Origin: Prochlorococcus sp. AG-363-O16
Lineage (GTDB): Bacteria > Cyanobacteriota > Cyanobacteriia > PCC-6307 > Cyanobiaceae
Reading direction: 5' to 3'
Assembly (NCBI GenBank): GCA_003280095.1
Contig: QCGA01000002.1
Coordinates: 1-64,000, forward strand
DNA length: 64,000 nucleotides
How positions within the stretch are numbered: the first letter of the stretch is position 1; every line of letters begins with the position of its first letter. The translations under genes and the position numbers were made by a program. This document shows, one piece after another, positions 9,356 through 18,454 of the stretch. Below the pieces are notes generated by a model that saw only the letters and a list, made by a program, of their open reading frames with translations, did not search any database and had not been told where the DNA came from.

Positions 9356-9607
9356 GAAGGATGGTCTATCGAATTGGCGCCTGTGAAATTTGCCCATTGA
9401 ACGTTTCAAAAAGAGGTACCCTAACCATGTTTTTAAACCTAACAACAAGAACGCCTTTATGGAACATAAAGTATCAGAATTTAATAGACTTAGAAGAAAA
9501 GAACTTAAAATGGTTAATGATCGGTAATCATACTCTTTAAAGAACACCTATTTGGTGATTCAAATTTCTGCTAACAATAGTTTCATCCTAAGAACAAATC
9601 AAAATCA

Positions 9608-9627
9608 CGAAACTCCTCACAAATTCG
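9608..9627. promoter_or_regulatory. Hairpin motif, divergent version in copy A
   Basis: CGAA (9608-9611) and TTCG (9624-9627) enclose ACTCCTCACAAA. It corresponds in position and loop sequence to the CTCCTCAC hairpins at 24093, 28421, 31400 and 16613, but with a different stem. It lies between the serine recombinase and the RNA candidate. Confidence 0.4.
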
Positions 9628-9661
9628 CGACATAAGAGCTACTGGATGATCGCGACTTTTA

Positions 9662-9793
9662 TGCGCTTGCCAAATAATGAATTATGAGTAAAAAATACCC
9701 AGCGTAAGGAGTCGAGCTCCTCCGAGCAGTGGAAAGAAAGAAACACTTGCTTTAGACCTCCAAGAGAACCTGTCTTTAGTCAGGTTCTCTTGG
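9662..9793 (+). ncRNA. Small RNA candidate, copy A of a four-copy family
   Basis: A conserved block starts GCGCTTGCCAAATAATGA and ends in a perfect intrinsic-terminator-like hairpin. Possible promoter: TTGCCA (-35) with TAAAAA (-10) 16 bp later, giving a transcript of ~100 nt. Inside, GGAGTCGAGCTCC forms a hairpin that persists, with changed bases, in the other copies (13931, 23929, 31236). The block has no conserved reading frame. Divergent from the serine recombinase. I do not recognise it as a known cyanobacterial RNA. Confidence 0.5.
9760..9793 (+). terminator. Perfect 13-bp terminator hairpin of RNA candidate A
   Basis: CCAAGAGAACCTG (9760-9772) pairs exactly with CAGGTTCTCTTGG (9781-9793), loop of eight. 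No strong U-tract follows in this copy. Confidence 0.6.
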
Positions 9794-9939
9794 ACCTTGC
9801 AATTCTTTCTAGCTTTTCATTGGTCGTGCCAACCATTCTGAAATTCACGAATTAATAGAGAATTGCAGAAACCTATGCATTTCCTTACTCGGGTGAAAGG
9901 GATAGGACAGATTTTGACTAAATCTCATCTTGAATACTT

Positions 9940-10056
9940 CTAACGACCCCCGCAGATGTCACAACCTAAGCCACTTGCCTTGCACCAATAACAGAAATCA
10001 CATACGAAACAATCAGCATTTACTTGACAGCACTCAGGCTCGTTAGTACATTTGTC
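9940..10056 (-). pseudogene. Cysteine-rich micro-protein frame lacking a start codon
   Basis: A 38-codon open frame between a TAG and its stop encodes a peptide with nine cysteines (CC, then DCFVCDFCYWC, later GCDIC). The spacing CxxCxxCxxC suggests metal binding, metallothionein-like or zinc-ribbon-like. No ATG, GTG or TTG is in frame, so either the 5' end was lost by a mutation or deletion, or the peptide is a relic. Such composition is unlikely by chance in AT-rich DNA. Confidence 0.4.
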
Positions 10057-10153
10057 CTATGAGGTGTTTCCTTGTGCAGCTAGTGCTAGTCAAATGTGCC
10101 GCTGAATTTAGCTGCAAGGAAAGAGCCTTTTGACGACTTGAATTATTGAACGT

Positions 10154-10426
10154 ATGACTGCTGAATTCAGAAGAGAACTACCTGCAAGTGCATGGTTGAT
10201 CCATCCTGAAAGAAAAAGGGTGATGTTTTTTATCAAGGATCCTAAGTCTCTTATCCATATGCCAAAAGTAATCACTCAACTCTGGTATTCCACTGCTGAC
10301 GGCATACCCACCCGAATGAAGAACACAAGAACCATGGATTTAGAAAATGCGCTAGAAACTTGGGGTGAATTACTGAGCAATGGTTGGGAATTAGTTGAAC
10401 ATCAAATTAATAACGATGCTGCTTAG
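10154..10426 (+). CDS. DUF1651 family protein
   Basis: 90 residues. The layout (SAWLIHPERKRVMFFIKDPKS near the N-terminus, then RTMDLENALETWGELLSNGW) matches my knowledge of DUF1651, a small family confined to marine Synechococcus and Prochlorococcus whose members end in a W-E-L-x-x-x-G-W motif. Function unknown. ATG start. It stands alone in a relic-rich interval. Confidence 0.65.
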   Translation: MTAEFRRELPASAWLIHPERKRVMFFIKDPKSLIHMPKVITQLWYSTADGIPTRMKNTRTMDLENALETWGELLSNGWELVEHQINNDAA

Positions 10427-10552
10427 GTAGGGTTCATTAAAAAAATAAATTTTCTCTACAATAAAACTCAAAAAAATTAAAAATACTTATCTTGATTTTT
10501 TAGTATTTCTAATTATTTGTTATCCTCTAAAAATATATGCTCTATCGCATGA

Positions 10553-10693
10553 TTGGGTTACGGTTCCAAAAGTCAGTATGGAAAGGAATTATGGGATAAA
10601 AATAATGTCAAGAAAAATCAAAACGGATCTCTAAAGGTATTCAGCAAATTTATTCCAAAAAGCACTACTAAAATTACACAAGATATCCTTTAG
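10553..10693 (+). CDS. Possible 46-residue protein or relic
   Basis: A TTG-initiated frame directly after an in-frame TGA encodes a basic peptide (GYGSKSQYGKELWDKNN at its start). Composition is protein-like but there is no ribosome site or recognised motif. Could be the tail of a decayed gene. Confidence 0.25.
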   Translation: MGYGSKSQYGKELWDKNNVKKNQNGSLKVFSKFIPKSTTKITQDIL

Positions 10694-11407
10694 ACAATGA
10701 AAATCGATTGTTCAGAAAACTCATTCAGAGATGTTGCGGTAGATGGAAAAGAATTTAATGAATTTAAAATATAAATTGTGAATAATAACCAACGGAGATA
10801 AGCTGCTATTGGGTCTAATCGATGAAGTTTGTACTTTTTCGGAAAATAAAGGTTTTGATTAGAAATCTCTCTTTAATTTCTCTGGATTAACTTTTTTGAA
10901 ATACATAGACAGAATACTGAAATAGGTAAAGTAAAAGACTGATTGAAATGAAATTACGAATGATATTGAATTCTCTGGAAAGCTGGGAGGAGCTAGGTAG
11001 GAGAAATTAACCTTCCGACATCAGATTGAGTTAAATTGTATTTCAAAGGATGTGTCCGGTTATTCTAGCTAGTGTGTCATATAGCCTGTCAGATAACTGG
11101 CTATATTTTTATATATCACTTTAGCTACTTATAAGTACTAACTCTACTAAAAAAGGAACAATCTATCCTTTTAGCAATAGTTCATGAATGAAAGTATTTT
11201 TTAAATCTGACTTAAACCAGAAAAATAATTTACACCTATTATCGTAAGATAGGAAGGCGAATGTACATTATTCCAGTTATTTTAACTGATCTTACGTATT
11301 CTTTACTCTTAATAAAGAGTTCTGTTGAAATTTTCTACTATATGTTGTAATCTTCTTTTACTTATTATGAGAATTTGATTAACTTTAAGGGACAAAATGT
11401 TGCCTAA
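10694..11407. other. Non-coding interval with one terminator-like hairpin
   Basis: About 710 bp without a convincing gene. A 25-codon ATG frame at 10697-10774 starts MKID, like the AlpA proteins, but shows no further similarity. The only structure noted is the hairpin at 11079-11106. Confidence 0.45.
11079..11106 (+). terminator. Intrinsic terminator-like hairpin
   Basis: ATATAGCC (11079-11086) pairs with GGCTATAT (11099-11106) and is followed by TTTTTAT. No gene lies directly upstream, so it may end an unrecognised RNA or be left from a deleted gene. Confidence 0.5.
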
Positions 11408-12061
11408 TTATACTATCTTCTTAAAATATTCTTCATATCGTTCAGAGTTAATATCCGTTTTAGTCTGCATTGAAATATCAATATTAGATTTTAAGCCAAA
11501 AAATGAATGAAGACTTCTAATATAGTTTTCTTTATCTAAAACCAAGCCTTCTGCAGACAAAATCAAGTAATTGACATTTCGTTTCTGAACAAAATCAAAT
11601 ATCCTTTTATAAGACATTTGATATTGATCAAAAGCCTTTCTGAAGTCTCCTTGAACTGACTGTCTTCTATTAGTCCAAGACATAAGATTTGGGATGGGAC
11701 TGCGAGATGTGATAAGGATAAACAAATCATATCTTATGCAATCACATAAATCCTTTAGTAAATCTAGCTTTGGAAAACTCATATATTCAGCATTCTGTCC
11801 AGGTTTCAAACCATGTGGGACGGATCTTCTTGTTAGTATGATTTTATTTAAAGGATTCCTTGGAAAAAGATTTATAGCTTTATCGATATTATGTTGCTCC
11901 AGTTCATACCATACATCGTCGAGAAGGTCAGCATGGTTATTACCTTTGATAGAATCATTTGACGGACCTAAGCTCAATACCTCCGAATGATTACTAAAAG
12001 CCAAAGCGATAGCTCGAGTAGCTGAGGATTCTGGTCCTATAACTAAAATCATTTGTTTCAT
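11408..12061 (-). CDS. Sulfotransferase-like P-loop protein, short
   Basis: 217 residues from the ATG at 12061, which places the phosphate-binding loop at the usual N-terminal position (MILVIGPESSATRAIALAF); an earlier ATG at 12085 adds only eight residues. The motif ITSRSPIPNLMSWTNRRQS (~118) resembles the second PAPS-binding segment. Shorter than typical sulfotransferases (250-320 residues). Substrate unknown. The gene points towards the sparse region on its left and follows an alpA relic on the same strand. Confidence 0.55.
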   Translation of the reverse strand: MKQMILVIGPESSATRAIALAFSNHSEVLSLGPSNDSIKGNNHADLLDDVWYELEQHNIDKAINLFPRNPLNKIILTRRSVPHGLKPGQNAEYMSFPKLDLLKDLCDCIRYDLFILITSRSPIPNLMSWTNRRQSVQGDFRKAFDQYQMSYKRIFDFVQKRNVNYLILSAEGLVLDKENYIRSLHSFFGLKSNIDISMQTKTDINSERYEEYFKKIV

Positions 12062-12123
12062 AATTATCTTAAGATATAAGATCATTGATTGTATTCAGAA
12101 TTAACCGTGACATATTTCTCAGA

Positions 12124-12320
12124 TTAACTACTGATCCATACTAAACGATAACCAGTCAATTTTCCAAAATTGCACCAAAAGGCCTCTATATTTGATACTC
12201 TTGGTACTTGTTTAGGAAAGATTTGGTTTTTCATTGTCTTATAAACCGTTGATCGAAACAGACGGTTTTCGTTAGAAAATTCTGGAATCAAAAGAATATT
12301 TCAGGATTATCAATCTTCAT
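12124..12320 (-). pseudogene. alpA-like regulator, frameshifted
   Basis: Starts ATGAAGATTGAT (MKID) at 12320 with a good AAGGAG site upstream, then loses frame within ten codons. In the second frame the protein aligns gap-free with the AlpA copies: LLIPEFSNENRLFRSTVYKT and FPKQVPRVSN match LRIPEIVHRTGMSRTTIYHR and FPKQIPLGSN. Adding one base near codon 8 would restore an MKID...IPE spacing identical to the other copies. The C-terminus differs (ends WISS). It lies 26 bp downstream of the radical SAM gene on the same strand. Confidence 0.65.
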
Positions 12321-12346
12321 GACTTAACTCCTTTGCGAAAAAAGTT

Positions 12347-13705
12347 CTAAGTATTTTTCCTCTGTAATACGTAACTTATCTTGGACGATTTCAAGGTCTT
12401 CATCGGACCCTGGAAATACGTGCATCCATTACATGGAGGTTTTGCTGAACCTCTTTTTAAATCATTAGGTAAGTAAAGTCTTACTTTTCTTCTATAAATA
12501 TCAAGTATATTTTCGGAGAAAGCATTTCCAATATTGTAATCTCTCACTCCAGAGTCCATACAGCAAATAGCAACTTTACCATTAGCCATTATATCTAAGT
12601 CAAACCATCTTCTGCATCCCAATTTTTGATAAGAGAGATAAGGGAAACCATCAGAACGTATAGATTCCGAGGAAAACTCATTTGTTCCAATCCAGTCGTT
12701 AAGCTTAAAAAGACCGAATCTGAAAAGTGGGTATCTGGATTTGACAAGACTTTTAAATTTAAGATCTTTAGTTGCATTAGTACTAACCCTTGTGATCTTG
12801 ATTATAGATGGGAGCTCCTTCTTTTCAACAAGAGAATGTATTTTATCTAGGTTTGAAATTGTTTTCTTAAAACTTAGTTTCATTAACCTTTCATAGTCTT
12901 TTTGATCTGATTCGTTTAGAGAGAAGCTGATGCTTAACCTAGGGACAACAAAAGTTCCAGATTTAATGTAGAAATTATCTTGTCTTGTTAAAGAGATTAT
13001 TTCTTCTAAAGTCTTTTCCCTTATAAAATTGGCATTTGAATTAATGCTGACTCTTGAATTTTGGTGCATATCAATAACTTTTTTACAGATTGTTCCTAAT
13101 CGTTCTTCAAGAAAAGGTTCTGAAATCTTATAAGGTTCTACTACAAATGTTCTCTCTGATGGGATTTCAGTTAGTTCATTAAGTATCTTATCTATCATTT
13201 CTGTACTCATTATTGTTCCTTTCCTGATGAGGTCATCATAATCACAAAAACTGCATTTTGCATTACATATCGCTTTTGATTCAATCTGAACGATTCTTGG
13301 GTACAGTAAATCTTCCTCTGAAATTTGAAAATCTTGTTTACATCCAGATAATGAAAAGAATGAAATATCTATATTTTTTTTGGTAGTGTAAGATGACATT
13401 TTGTTGGCAGAGATTTCGTTTAAAAGATGTTTACCTAAAGCTAATATTTCCTGATAGTCTACTAATAGCGGCTTAGAAGCTATTAGTTCTTCAAAAGCAT
13501 AGACCAATTTTGAAACCTTATTAGGTGAGAGGTCTAGCTTGGTCTTATATGAAAAGCAACTTAGAATACTTATTAACTTCAGACTTGATTCAAGCCTTTT
13601 ATTGATAGATAGCTTTAGATTTAGAGAGTCATTGGCCAAAGAGTTAACTTCTTCAAGATTGGCAGTATTTTGTTTTTGCATTTTTTTCTGATCGGTACTC
13701 ATCAT
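12347..13705 (-). CDS. Radical SAM/SPASM-type protein with N-terminal extension
   Basis: 452 residues. The cluster motif CNAKCSFC (Cys147, 151, 154) binds the 4Fe-4S that cleaves S-adenosylmethionine. A C-terminal cysteine-rich part (GCRRWFDLDIMANGKVAICC, later PPCNGC) resembles a SPASM or twitch auxiliary-cluster domain, common in enzymes that modify peptides or sugars. Residues 1-130 are helical and unrecognised. Substrate unknown; no precursor peptide was found next to it. Upstream, the divergent RNA candidate copy B (13931-14053) occupies the promoter region. Confidence 0.8.
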   Translation of the reverse strand: MMSTDQKKMQKQNTANLEEVNSLANDSLNLKLSINKRLESSLKLISILSCFSYKTKLDLSPNKVSKLVYAFEELIASKPLLVDYQEILALGKHLLNEISANKMSSYTTKKNIDISFFSLSGCKQDFQISEEDLLYPRIVQIESKAICNAKCSFCDYDDLIRKGTIMSTEMIDKILNELTEIPSERTFVVEPYKISEPFLEERLGTICKKVIDMHQNSRVSINSNANFIREKTLEEIISLTRQDNFYIKSGTFVVPRLSISFSLNESDQKDYERLMKLSFKKTISNLDKIHSLVEKKELPSIIKITRVSTNATKDLKFKSLVKSRYPLFRFGLFKLNDWIGTNEFSSESIRSDGFPYLSYQKLGCRRWFDLDIMANGKVAICCMDSGVRDYNIGNAFSENILDIYRRKVRLYLPNDLKRGSAKPPCNGCTYFQGPMKTLKSSKISYVLQRKNT

Positions 13706-13930
13706 GTAACCTCATTGAAGGTAATATTAATTTTGCGGAGATCTGTCGATGTTAGATAACTCTTGAAATCGCAAAACATGACTGATGTCTTAATTAATCT
13801 ACTGAAGTGTCGTTTTTTTGTCCTACTCCTCCATGGGAAGTTTTTGTTGACCTGGAGGCGTAGAAGAAAAGAACGGCTCTCCTCACAAAATTTTCGTCTT
13901 GGGAGCGACTCAATGAGGGTACCTTTTTCA

Positions 13931-14053
13931 TTCACTTGCCAAAAATCAATTATGAGTAAAAAAGCCTAGTGTCAGGAGTTGGATGCTCCGAGCAGTGAAA
14001 ATCAGGAACCCCGTTCTAGATCTCCAAGAAAACCTGCTTTTGAGCAGGTTTTT
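13931..14053 (+). ncRNA. Small RNA candidate, copy B (diverged)
   Basis: Begins CACTTGCCAAAAATCAATTATGAGTAAAAAA and keeps the order of blocks of copy A: promoter-like TTGCCA and TAAAAA, an inner hairpin GGAG-TTGGATG-CTCC, CGAGCAGTG, then a terminator AACCTGC (14031-14037) with GCAGGTT (14044-14050) and a T-run. It is clearly more diverged than C and D. Divergent from the radical SAM gene. An overlapping minus-strand frame at 13702-13935 is considered spurious. Confidence 0.45.
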
Positions 14054-14178
14054 TATGTCTACTCAAGAGTACTGCGCATGGAACTCAAGAGAATCATTGG
14101 TGATGGTCACCAATGATTACAACAAAAGCTAGCAGGATCTGCCTAACTTAAGAGAATCCTTTATTCAGTCTTTAGCAA

Positions 14179-14958
14179 GTGATGAATGAACTCCGTCTGA
14201 AAATCTATGAACAGATAATTAACAAGACTCCAGATGGTAGAACTTCTTGGTTCAATAAAATATGTGGTGTTACTATTTTTATTTCTATCTTTTTAGCAAT
14301 CATAGTTACTGAGAATTCAATAGACTATCGGTTTGGAGATCAAATTGACCTGTTAGATTGGATAATTGGTGGTTTGTTTTGTCTTGAATATATCTGTCGC
14401 TTATGGGTAGCACCTCTTGAAGATAAATATGGCAACGGATTAAAAGGGATTTTGCGTTACATGATTTCGCCAATGGCAATGATAGATATAATTGCCATTA
14501 TACCTTCATTTATTGGTGTTCGTGCTGAATTAAAGATTTTAAGAATAATCCGCCTTCTTCGAATATTAAAAATTGGAAGAAGTGAAAAGTTTAAACAAAG
14601 TATATTTCACTTCAACTATGCCCTTCGGGCAAAGAATCAAGAACTACAAATTTCTACCTTTTATACGATATTGCTCTTACTAATTAGTAGCACCTTTATG
14701 TATCTTGCTGAGTCATCTATCCAACCAGAGTTGTTAGGCTCAATTCCCAGATGTCTATGGTGGTCAATTACAACCGTATGTGCAGTTGGATATGGCGACT
14801 CAATTCCCATTACAGCACTTGGGAAAACAATTGCATCAGCAACATCTCTTATGGGTATTGGTGCAATAGCTATCCCTACAGGAATACTTGCTTCTGGTTT
14901 TAGTGAGTCACTTAGTGCTCAAGAAAAGATACTTAGAAAAGAAGCATTAGAAAAATAA
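14179..14958 (+). CDS. Voltage-gated-like potassium channel (6TM)
   Basis: 259 residues with six hydrophobic segments. S4 is visible as LKILRIIRLLRILKIGR (~115-131), with Arg/Lys every third position, and the pore has the selectivity filter TVCAVGYGD (~197-205). This is the KvAP/Kch-like architecture. It conducts K+ across the plasma membrane, gated by voltage; the N-terminus is short, so no regulatory domain is fused. Flanked by RNA candidate B upstream and a sulfotransferase gene downstream. Confidence 0.85.
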   Translation: MMNELRLKIYEQIINKTPDGRTSWFNKICGVTIFISIFLAIIVTENSIDYRFGDQIDLLDWIIGGLFCLEYICRLWVAPLEDKYGNGLKGILRYMISPMAMIDIIAIIPSFIGVRAELKILRIIRLLRILKIGRSEKFKQSIFHFNYALRAKNQELQISTFYTILLLLISSTFMYLAESSIQPELLGSIPRCLWWSITTVCAVGYGDSIPITALGKTIASATSLMGIGAIAIPTGILASGFSESLSAQEKILRKEALEK

Positions 14959-15156
14959 TTCAAAGCAAAATTTAGAGAAATAATCTTTAGTCCACAGGAC
15001 TAGTTGATTAAACAAATTATGTATAAAAAAATCAATCATATATAACTATGAACTTTGATACTAATATGAGGTTTATCAACCATGTGGCTTTAGTCATTTG
15101 CCCTAAAAGAAACAACAAACCACTGCAATTGCCCACTCCTTCTATTTATTATCATT

Positions 15157-16089
15157 ATGGCAACCTTCATTATTCATATAGGTGCTCCAAGAACTGCTAC
15201 AACAACCTTGCAAAAACATATTTTCCCATATTGCAAAAATAAGATGGTTTTCTCTAAGATACCTTTTAATTCATCTGGAACAGTAACAAACAGAAAAAAA
15301 TCAATAGGTCAATGGAACTCATATTCAACCCTTGCATACATTAATTCAATCTCAAAGATGAAAGAGATTGATCATTATGACTTTGCAAATCAAGTGTTAT
15401 TCCCATCAGCATCCTGTTTAGCACATGATCCAACTAAAAGTATAAGTCCTAAAAGATGGTATCCAGTAATGAAATCTGCTATTAATTTCCTACTTGAAAG
15501 GTCAGCAATTGAAAAGAAAGATATCTTTATTTCTAGCGAAAGATTATGCGATACTGCAGCATCATTTATATGTCAATCAAGGCATGAAGAATTTAGTTGT
15601 AAGTTCCCTATTATCCCATTTTGTGAATCTATAAACGAATTCACTAAGAGTGAATGCCTTGTCCTGGTAACTCTGCGTGAACCTTTGAGTTACCTTAGAA
15701 GTAAATACTCTCGAACTGTAATACAACGAAGATTAACGGGTGCAAGGTTTCTTACACCACATGAATATATTCAAAAACAATCAAATTTAGAAATTAATAA
15801 CCCTGGAACTTCAGCAATTACTCCTGCGATGCACTTAACATTTATAAAACTACTAATGAACTATTCTTTTGTTAAAGCAATAGGTTTTAGAGAACTTACT
15901 TGTTCTAAAGATATTTTTTCCCTTCTTGGTTTAAACGGTGAATCGAAGTATTCTTTCCAGAAATTACCTAAAGAAAATAAACTTGCATCATCACCTTTAG
16001 AAATCAATGAAATAGATGATCAGATTAAGAGTTCGCTAAAGCAGAATGGTTTTTATAATCGAATTTTAAATGAACAGCTATTTGATTAA
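15157..16089 (+). CDS. Sulfotransferase-like P-loop protein (paralogue 2)
   Basis: 310 residues, the same length as the protein at 1756-2688 and clearly its paralogue: both share IIHIG[TA]PRTATTTLQKH, ISSERLCDTAASF, TLREPL and NPGTSAI. The PAPS loop is at the N-terminus and the 3'-phosphate motif at ~170-190. Here the start is ATG. Two such genes 13 kb apart, with a third at 18695, suggest island-borne duplication or repeated acquisition. Acceptor unknown. Confidence 0.7.
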   Translation: MATFIIHIGAPRTATTTLQKHIFPYCKNKMVFSKIPFNSSGTVTNRKKSIGQWNSYSTLAYINSISKMKEIDHYDFANQVLFPSASCLAHDPTKSISPKRWYPVMKSAINFLLERSAIEKKDIFISSERLCDTAASFICQSRHEEFSCKFPIIPFCESINEFTKSECLVLVTLREPLSYLRSKYSRTVIQRRLTGARFLTPHEYIQKQSNLEINNPGTSAITPAMHLTFIKLLMNYSFVKAIGFRELTCSKDIFSLLGLNGESKYSFQKLPKENKLASSPLEINEIDDQIKSSLKQNGFYNRILNEQLFD

Positions 16090-16271
16090 TTTATCCTCTA
16101 ATAATTGAATTAGGAATCTAAATAGAGGTTTTGAGAACAATTCATATTATAAGCAATGCTGAAAGAATCCAACAACGAAATGGTCACATTTGTCGGCACT
16201 GTTGAGCACTCTTCAGCGAAGGTTTTTCTCTGAGGACCTAGTGACTGACAAAAATGACCAGCAGGAATTCG

Positions 16272-16526
16272 TCAGCGCTTGCTCTGAAAGGAGAGGGTGT
16301 CTGTCGAATTGAGCAACAATAGGACCTCTAAAATATATTTATCTAATTGTTCTTGCATCCATTTTTGGATATCTGTTTCCAACCAGACAACAAGATTAGA
16401 TCCTAATGCTATTTGCTTAGGGAATTTACCTACATTGATTCGGTCGTAGATAGTTGTTCTACTCTTTCAAATCCTATGAAGAACTTTCCATATGTGCAGG
16501 AAACGTTCTCTGATGTCAATTTTCAT
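16272..16526 (-). pseudogene. alpA-like regulator with in-frame stop
   Basis: Starts MKIDIRERFL, like the gene at 24205. Codon 20 is TGA (16469-16467); after it the frame is undamaged: SRTTIYDRINVGKFPKQ, then LGSNLVVWLETDIQKWM. The frame runs on through a tRNA-3'-end-like motif (16290-16308) and stops at 16272. The upstream leader is a diverged copy of the repeated alpA leader. One substitution or small event seems to have inactivated it. The AlpA family are small winged-HTH regulators of excision in satellites and prophages. Confidence 0.75.
16290..16308 (-). repeat. tRNA-Ser-3'-end-like motif, inverted copy
   Basis: On the minus strand it reads TTCGACAGACACCCTCTCC, a perfect match to 19 bases of the family consensus but without the final G. 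It is the only copy in this orientation and lies inside the alpA relic's reading frame. Confidence 0.5.
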
Positions 16527-16612
16527 GGGGTCTAAAAGAAGAAAAGAACCTCCCATTGCATTGTGCTTTTCCATGACAGCTAAAGGTCCCAGGGAGATGG
16601 AAAACATAAGAA

Positions 16613-16637
16613 CAACACTCCTCAAACAAGTTTGTCG
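16613..16637. promoter_or_regulatory. alpA leader hairpin, copy F
   Basis: Read on the minus strand, CGACA and TGTTG enclose a loop containing CTTGTTTGAGGAG; one pair is a G-T wobble. It is in the leader of the inactivated alpA. The attached RNA candidate is missing here. Confidence 0.4.
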
Positions 16638-16741
16638 GTATGCTCTCTACTAGATAAGAGAACATGTTTAATGCCTGTCCAACAATCCTTTCTGAAGGGA
16701 TCGATGCAATACCTAGAATATCCAGATAAAGACCACCCTTG

Positions 16742-17041
16742 ATGAAACTCCCTAGCACTACTATTGTTTTTCTAGCACTTTTCTTTCCTGCAAACCCAGC
16801 AACCGCAATGTCACAAAGCGATTATTCGTATGGTTATTGGTGGGGAGGGCTTAATGCAGTTTGCGGATTATACAAATTAGGATATCTCTCTGATAAGGAA
16901 GCAAGATTGGGTCTTAGTGTAATGGTGGATGGAGGTAAAGAGGGTATAGAAGATACAAAATTAAAAAATAAATTTATTGTATTACTTAGAACTGATGAAG
17001 GTCTTAAAAAGCAAGGATGTGCGAAACTTATAAATGATTAA
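16742..17041 (+). CDS. Small secreted hypothetical protein
   Basis: 99 residues from the ATG at 16742 (a TTG lies one codon before). A signal peptide MKLPSTTIVFLALFFPANPATA is followed by a mature domain with two cysteines (GLNAVCGLYKLGY and KKQGCAKL) likely joined by a disulfide. I recognise no family. The next gene is in the same frame after TAA and 12 bp, so the two may be co-transcribed. Confidence 0.6.
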   Translation: MKLPSTTIVFLALFFPANPATAMSQSDYSYGYWWGGLNAVCGLYKLGYLSDKEARLGLSVMVDGGKEGIEDTKLKNKFIVLLRTDEGLKKQGCAKLIND

Positions 17042-17053
17042 CCGGTCAACACT

Positions 17054-18439
17054 CTGAATAAGCAAGCCGTTGTTATTGGTTTTGTATTATCCCTCATTTC
17101 ATTGTGTCAAATAGATTTTCCTGGGAATTCTCAGGAATTGAAGCCTGATTTATCTAGGTATGATTCATATCGAACCTCTTCTTTGGCAAGATTATCTTCT
17201 GTTGAGATAATCATACCCAAAAAAGGATTTGGATCAGGAGTAATAGTTAATAAAGAAGGTAATAGATATACAATTTTGACTGCTTGGCATCTTTTTGATG
17301 ACCTTGAACCAGGATCAGAATTCAAAATTCGCACTGCACATAATAAGACATACAAAATAAATCAAGAAAGTATTAGGCGAATTAATAACTTGGACATAGC
17401 TATATTCCCTTTAGAAAGTGTTAGCAATTACGAAACTGCAAAGTTTACTGATCTAATAGACTTGAAGAGAAACGATATATTATTCTCCTCAGGCTTTGCT
17501 TCTGGAATATTTCATTTTAAAAAAGGCAAAGTAATTGCAAATGCTGGGGTTTATATAAAAGAAGGCAATCAGTTGATTTATACAAATAGAGTTATTTCTG
17601 GCATGAGTGGTGGTGCACTCTTTGATCTTAATAGCAATCTAGTTGGAATTAATACCATGTCAAATCTAAAGTCTTTTGATGACAAACAACAGCCTTATTC
17701 TATTGGTGTACCTATTTCTTATTATATAAATTATATAAATAGTTACTCTAAATTCTTTTCGAAAAAACTAATAACACTGGACGACCATTTAGCAAAGGCG
17801 GCTGAAATAAATAATGAAAATGGTGATCCAAAACTGATAGTTAATGTTTTAGAGGAATCAGTGAATTTGATTGATTTTGATATGAATGATATCTCGACTT
17901 GGTTTGCATATAAAAATCTATGCAATGCAAAAAGTAAACTTGAAGATTATATTAGTGCAGAAAAGAACTGCGCAAAGGCAATTGCTATAGCTCCCAATGA
18001 TATCCTTTCTTATATCCATCTTGCCATTTCAAGGTCTAAAATGAATGACGATTATGCCGCAATTAGTGATTATAATAAAATCTTAAAAATCGATCCAGAA
18101 AATAGTTTTGTTTATACTTATCGAGCAATTTCCAAAAAAGGGATTGGTGACCATCAAGGTGCAATATCTGATTTCACTAAAGCAATAGAAATTTCGCCTA
18201 ATAAACCTAATTTATTTTTAATTCGTGGAATTAGTAAAGATTATTTAGGTGATCATTATGGAGCAATATCAGACTTTAATCACGCAATAAAAATTAGCCC
18301 TAAAGATGGGAACTATTATCGTAGTCGTGGAGTTACAAAGATGAAAATAGGAGACAGTAAAGGTGCTTGTTCTGATTGGAAAAAGGCTGCAGATTTGGGT
18401 AATAAAGATGCTACGAAATGGGTGAAAGAGGATTGCTAA
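17054..18439 (+). CDS. Secreted trypsin-like serine protease with TPR repeats
   Basis: The recognisable protein begins at TTG 17102, but the same frame upstream encodes NKQAVVIGFVLSLISLC, an obvious signal peptide, after CTG 17054; the true start is non-canonical and uncertain. The protease domain shows TAWH (His), NNLDIAIF (Asp) and SGMSGGALFD (Ser), an HtrA/Do-like triad without a PDZ domain. It is followed by about five TPR units and the C-terminal KGACSDWKKAADLG tail shared by the island's TPR proteins. Probably periplasmic. Partners unknown. Confidence 0.75.
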   Translation: MNKQAVVIGFVLSLISLCQIDFPGNSQELKPDLSRYDSYRTSSLARLSSVEIIIPKKGFGSGVIVNKEGNRYTILTAWHLFDDLEPGSEFKIRTAHNKTYKINQESIRRINNLDIAIFPLESVSNYETAKFTDLIDLKRNDILFSSGFASGIFHFKKGKVIANAGVYIKEGNQLIYTNRVISGMSGGALFDLNSNLVGINTMSNLKSFDDKQQPYSIGVPISYYINYINSYSKFFSKKLITLDDHLAKAAEINNENGDPKLIVNVLEESVNLIDFDMNDISTWFAYKNLCNAKSKLEDYISAEKNCAKAIAIAPNDILSYIHLAISRSKMNDDYAAISDYNKILKIDPENSFVYTYRAISKKGIGDHQGAISDFTKAIEISPNKPNLFLIRGISKDYLGDHYGAISDFNHAIKISPKDGNYYRSRGVTKMKIGDSKGACSDWKKAADLGNKDATKWVKEDC

Positions 18440-18454
18440 TAATTGGATTTTTAC

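Noticed and set aside
9356-9547. N-terminal extension of the serine recombinase
   Set aside because: Hydrophobic and unlike any resolvase N-terminus; the ATG at 9355 gives the normal family length.
10697-10774. 25-codon frame starting MKID, like AlpA
   Set aside because: Similarity ends after the first codons.
13702-13935. 77-codon minus-strand frame overlapping RNA copy B
   Set aside because: Overlaps the radical SAM start and the repeat; basic and Ser/Arg-rich as expected for a shadow.
16290-16308. GGAGAGG as the 5' end of an intact tRNA
   Set aside because: No D-arm, anticodon arm or variable arm follows; it is only the inverted copy of the 3'-end motif.
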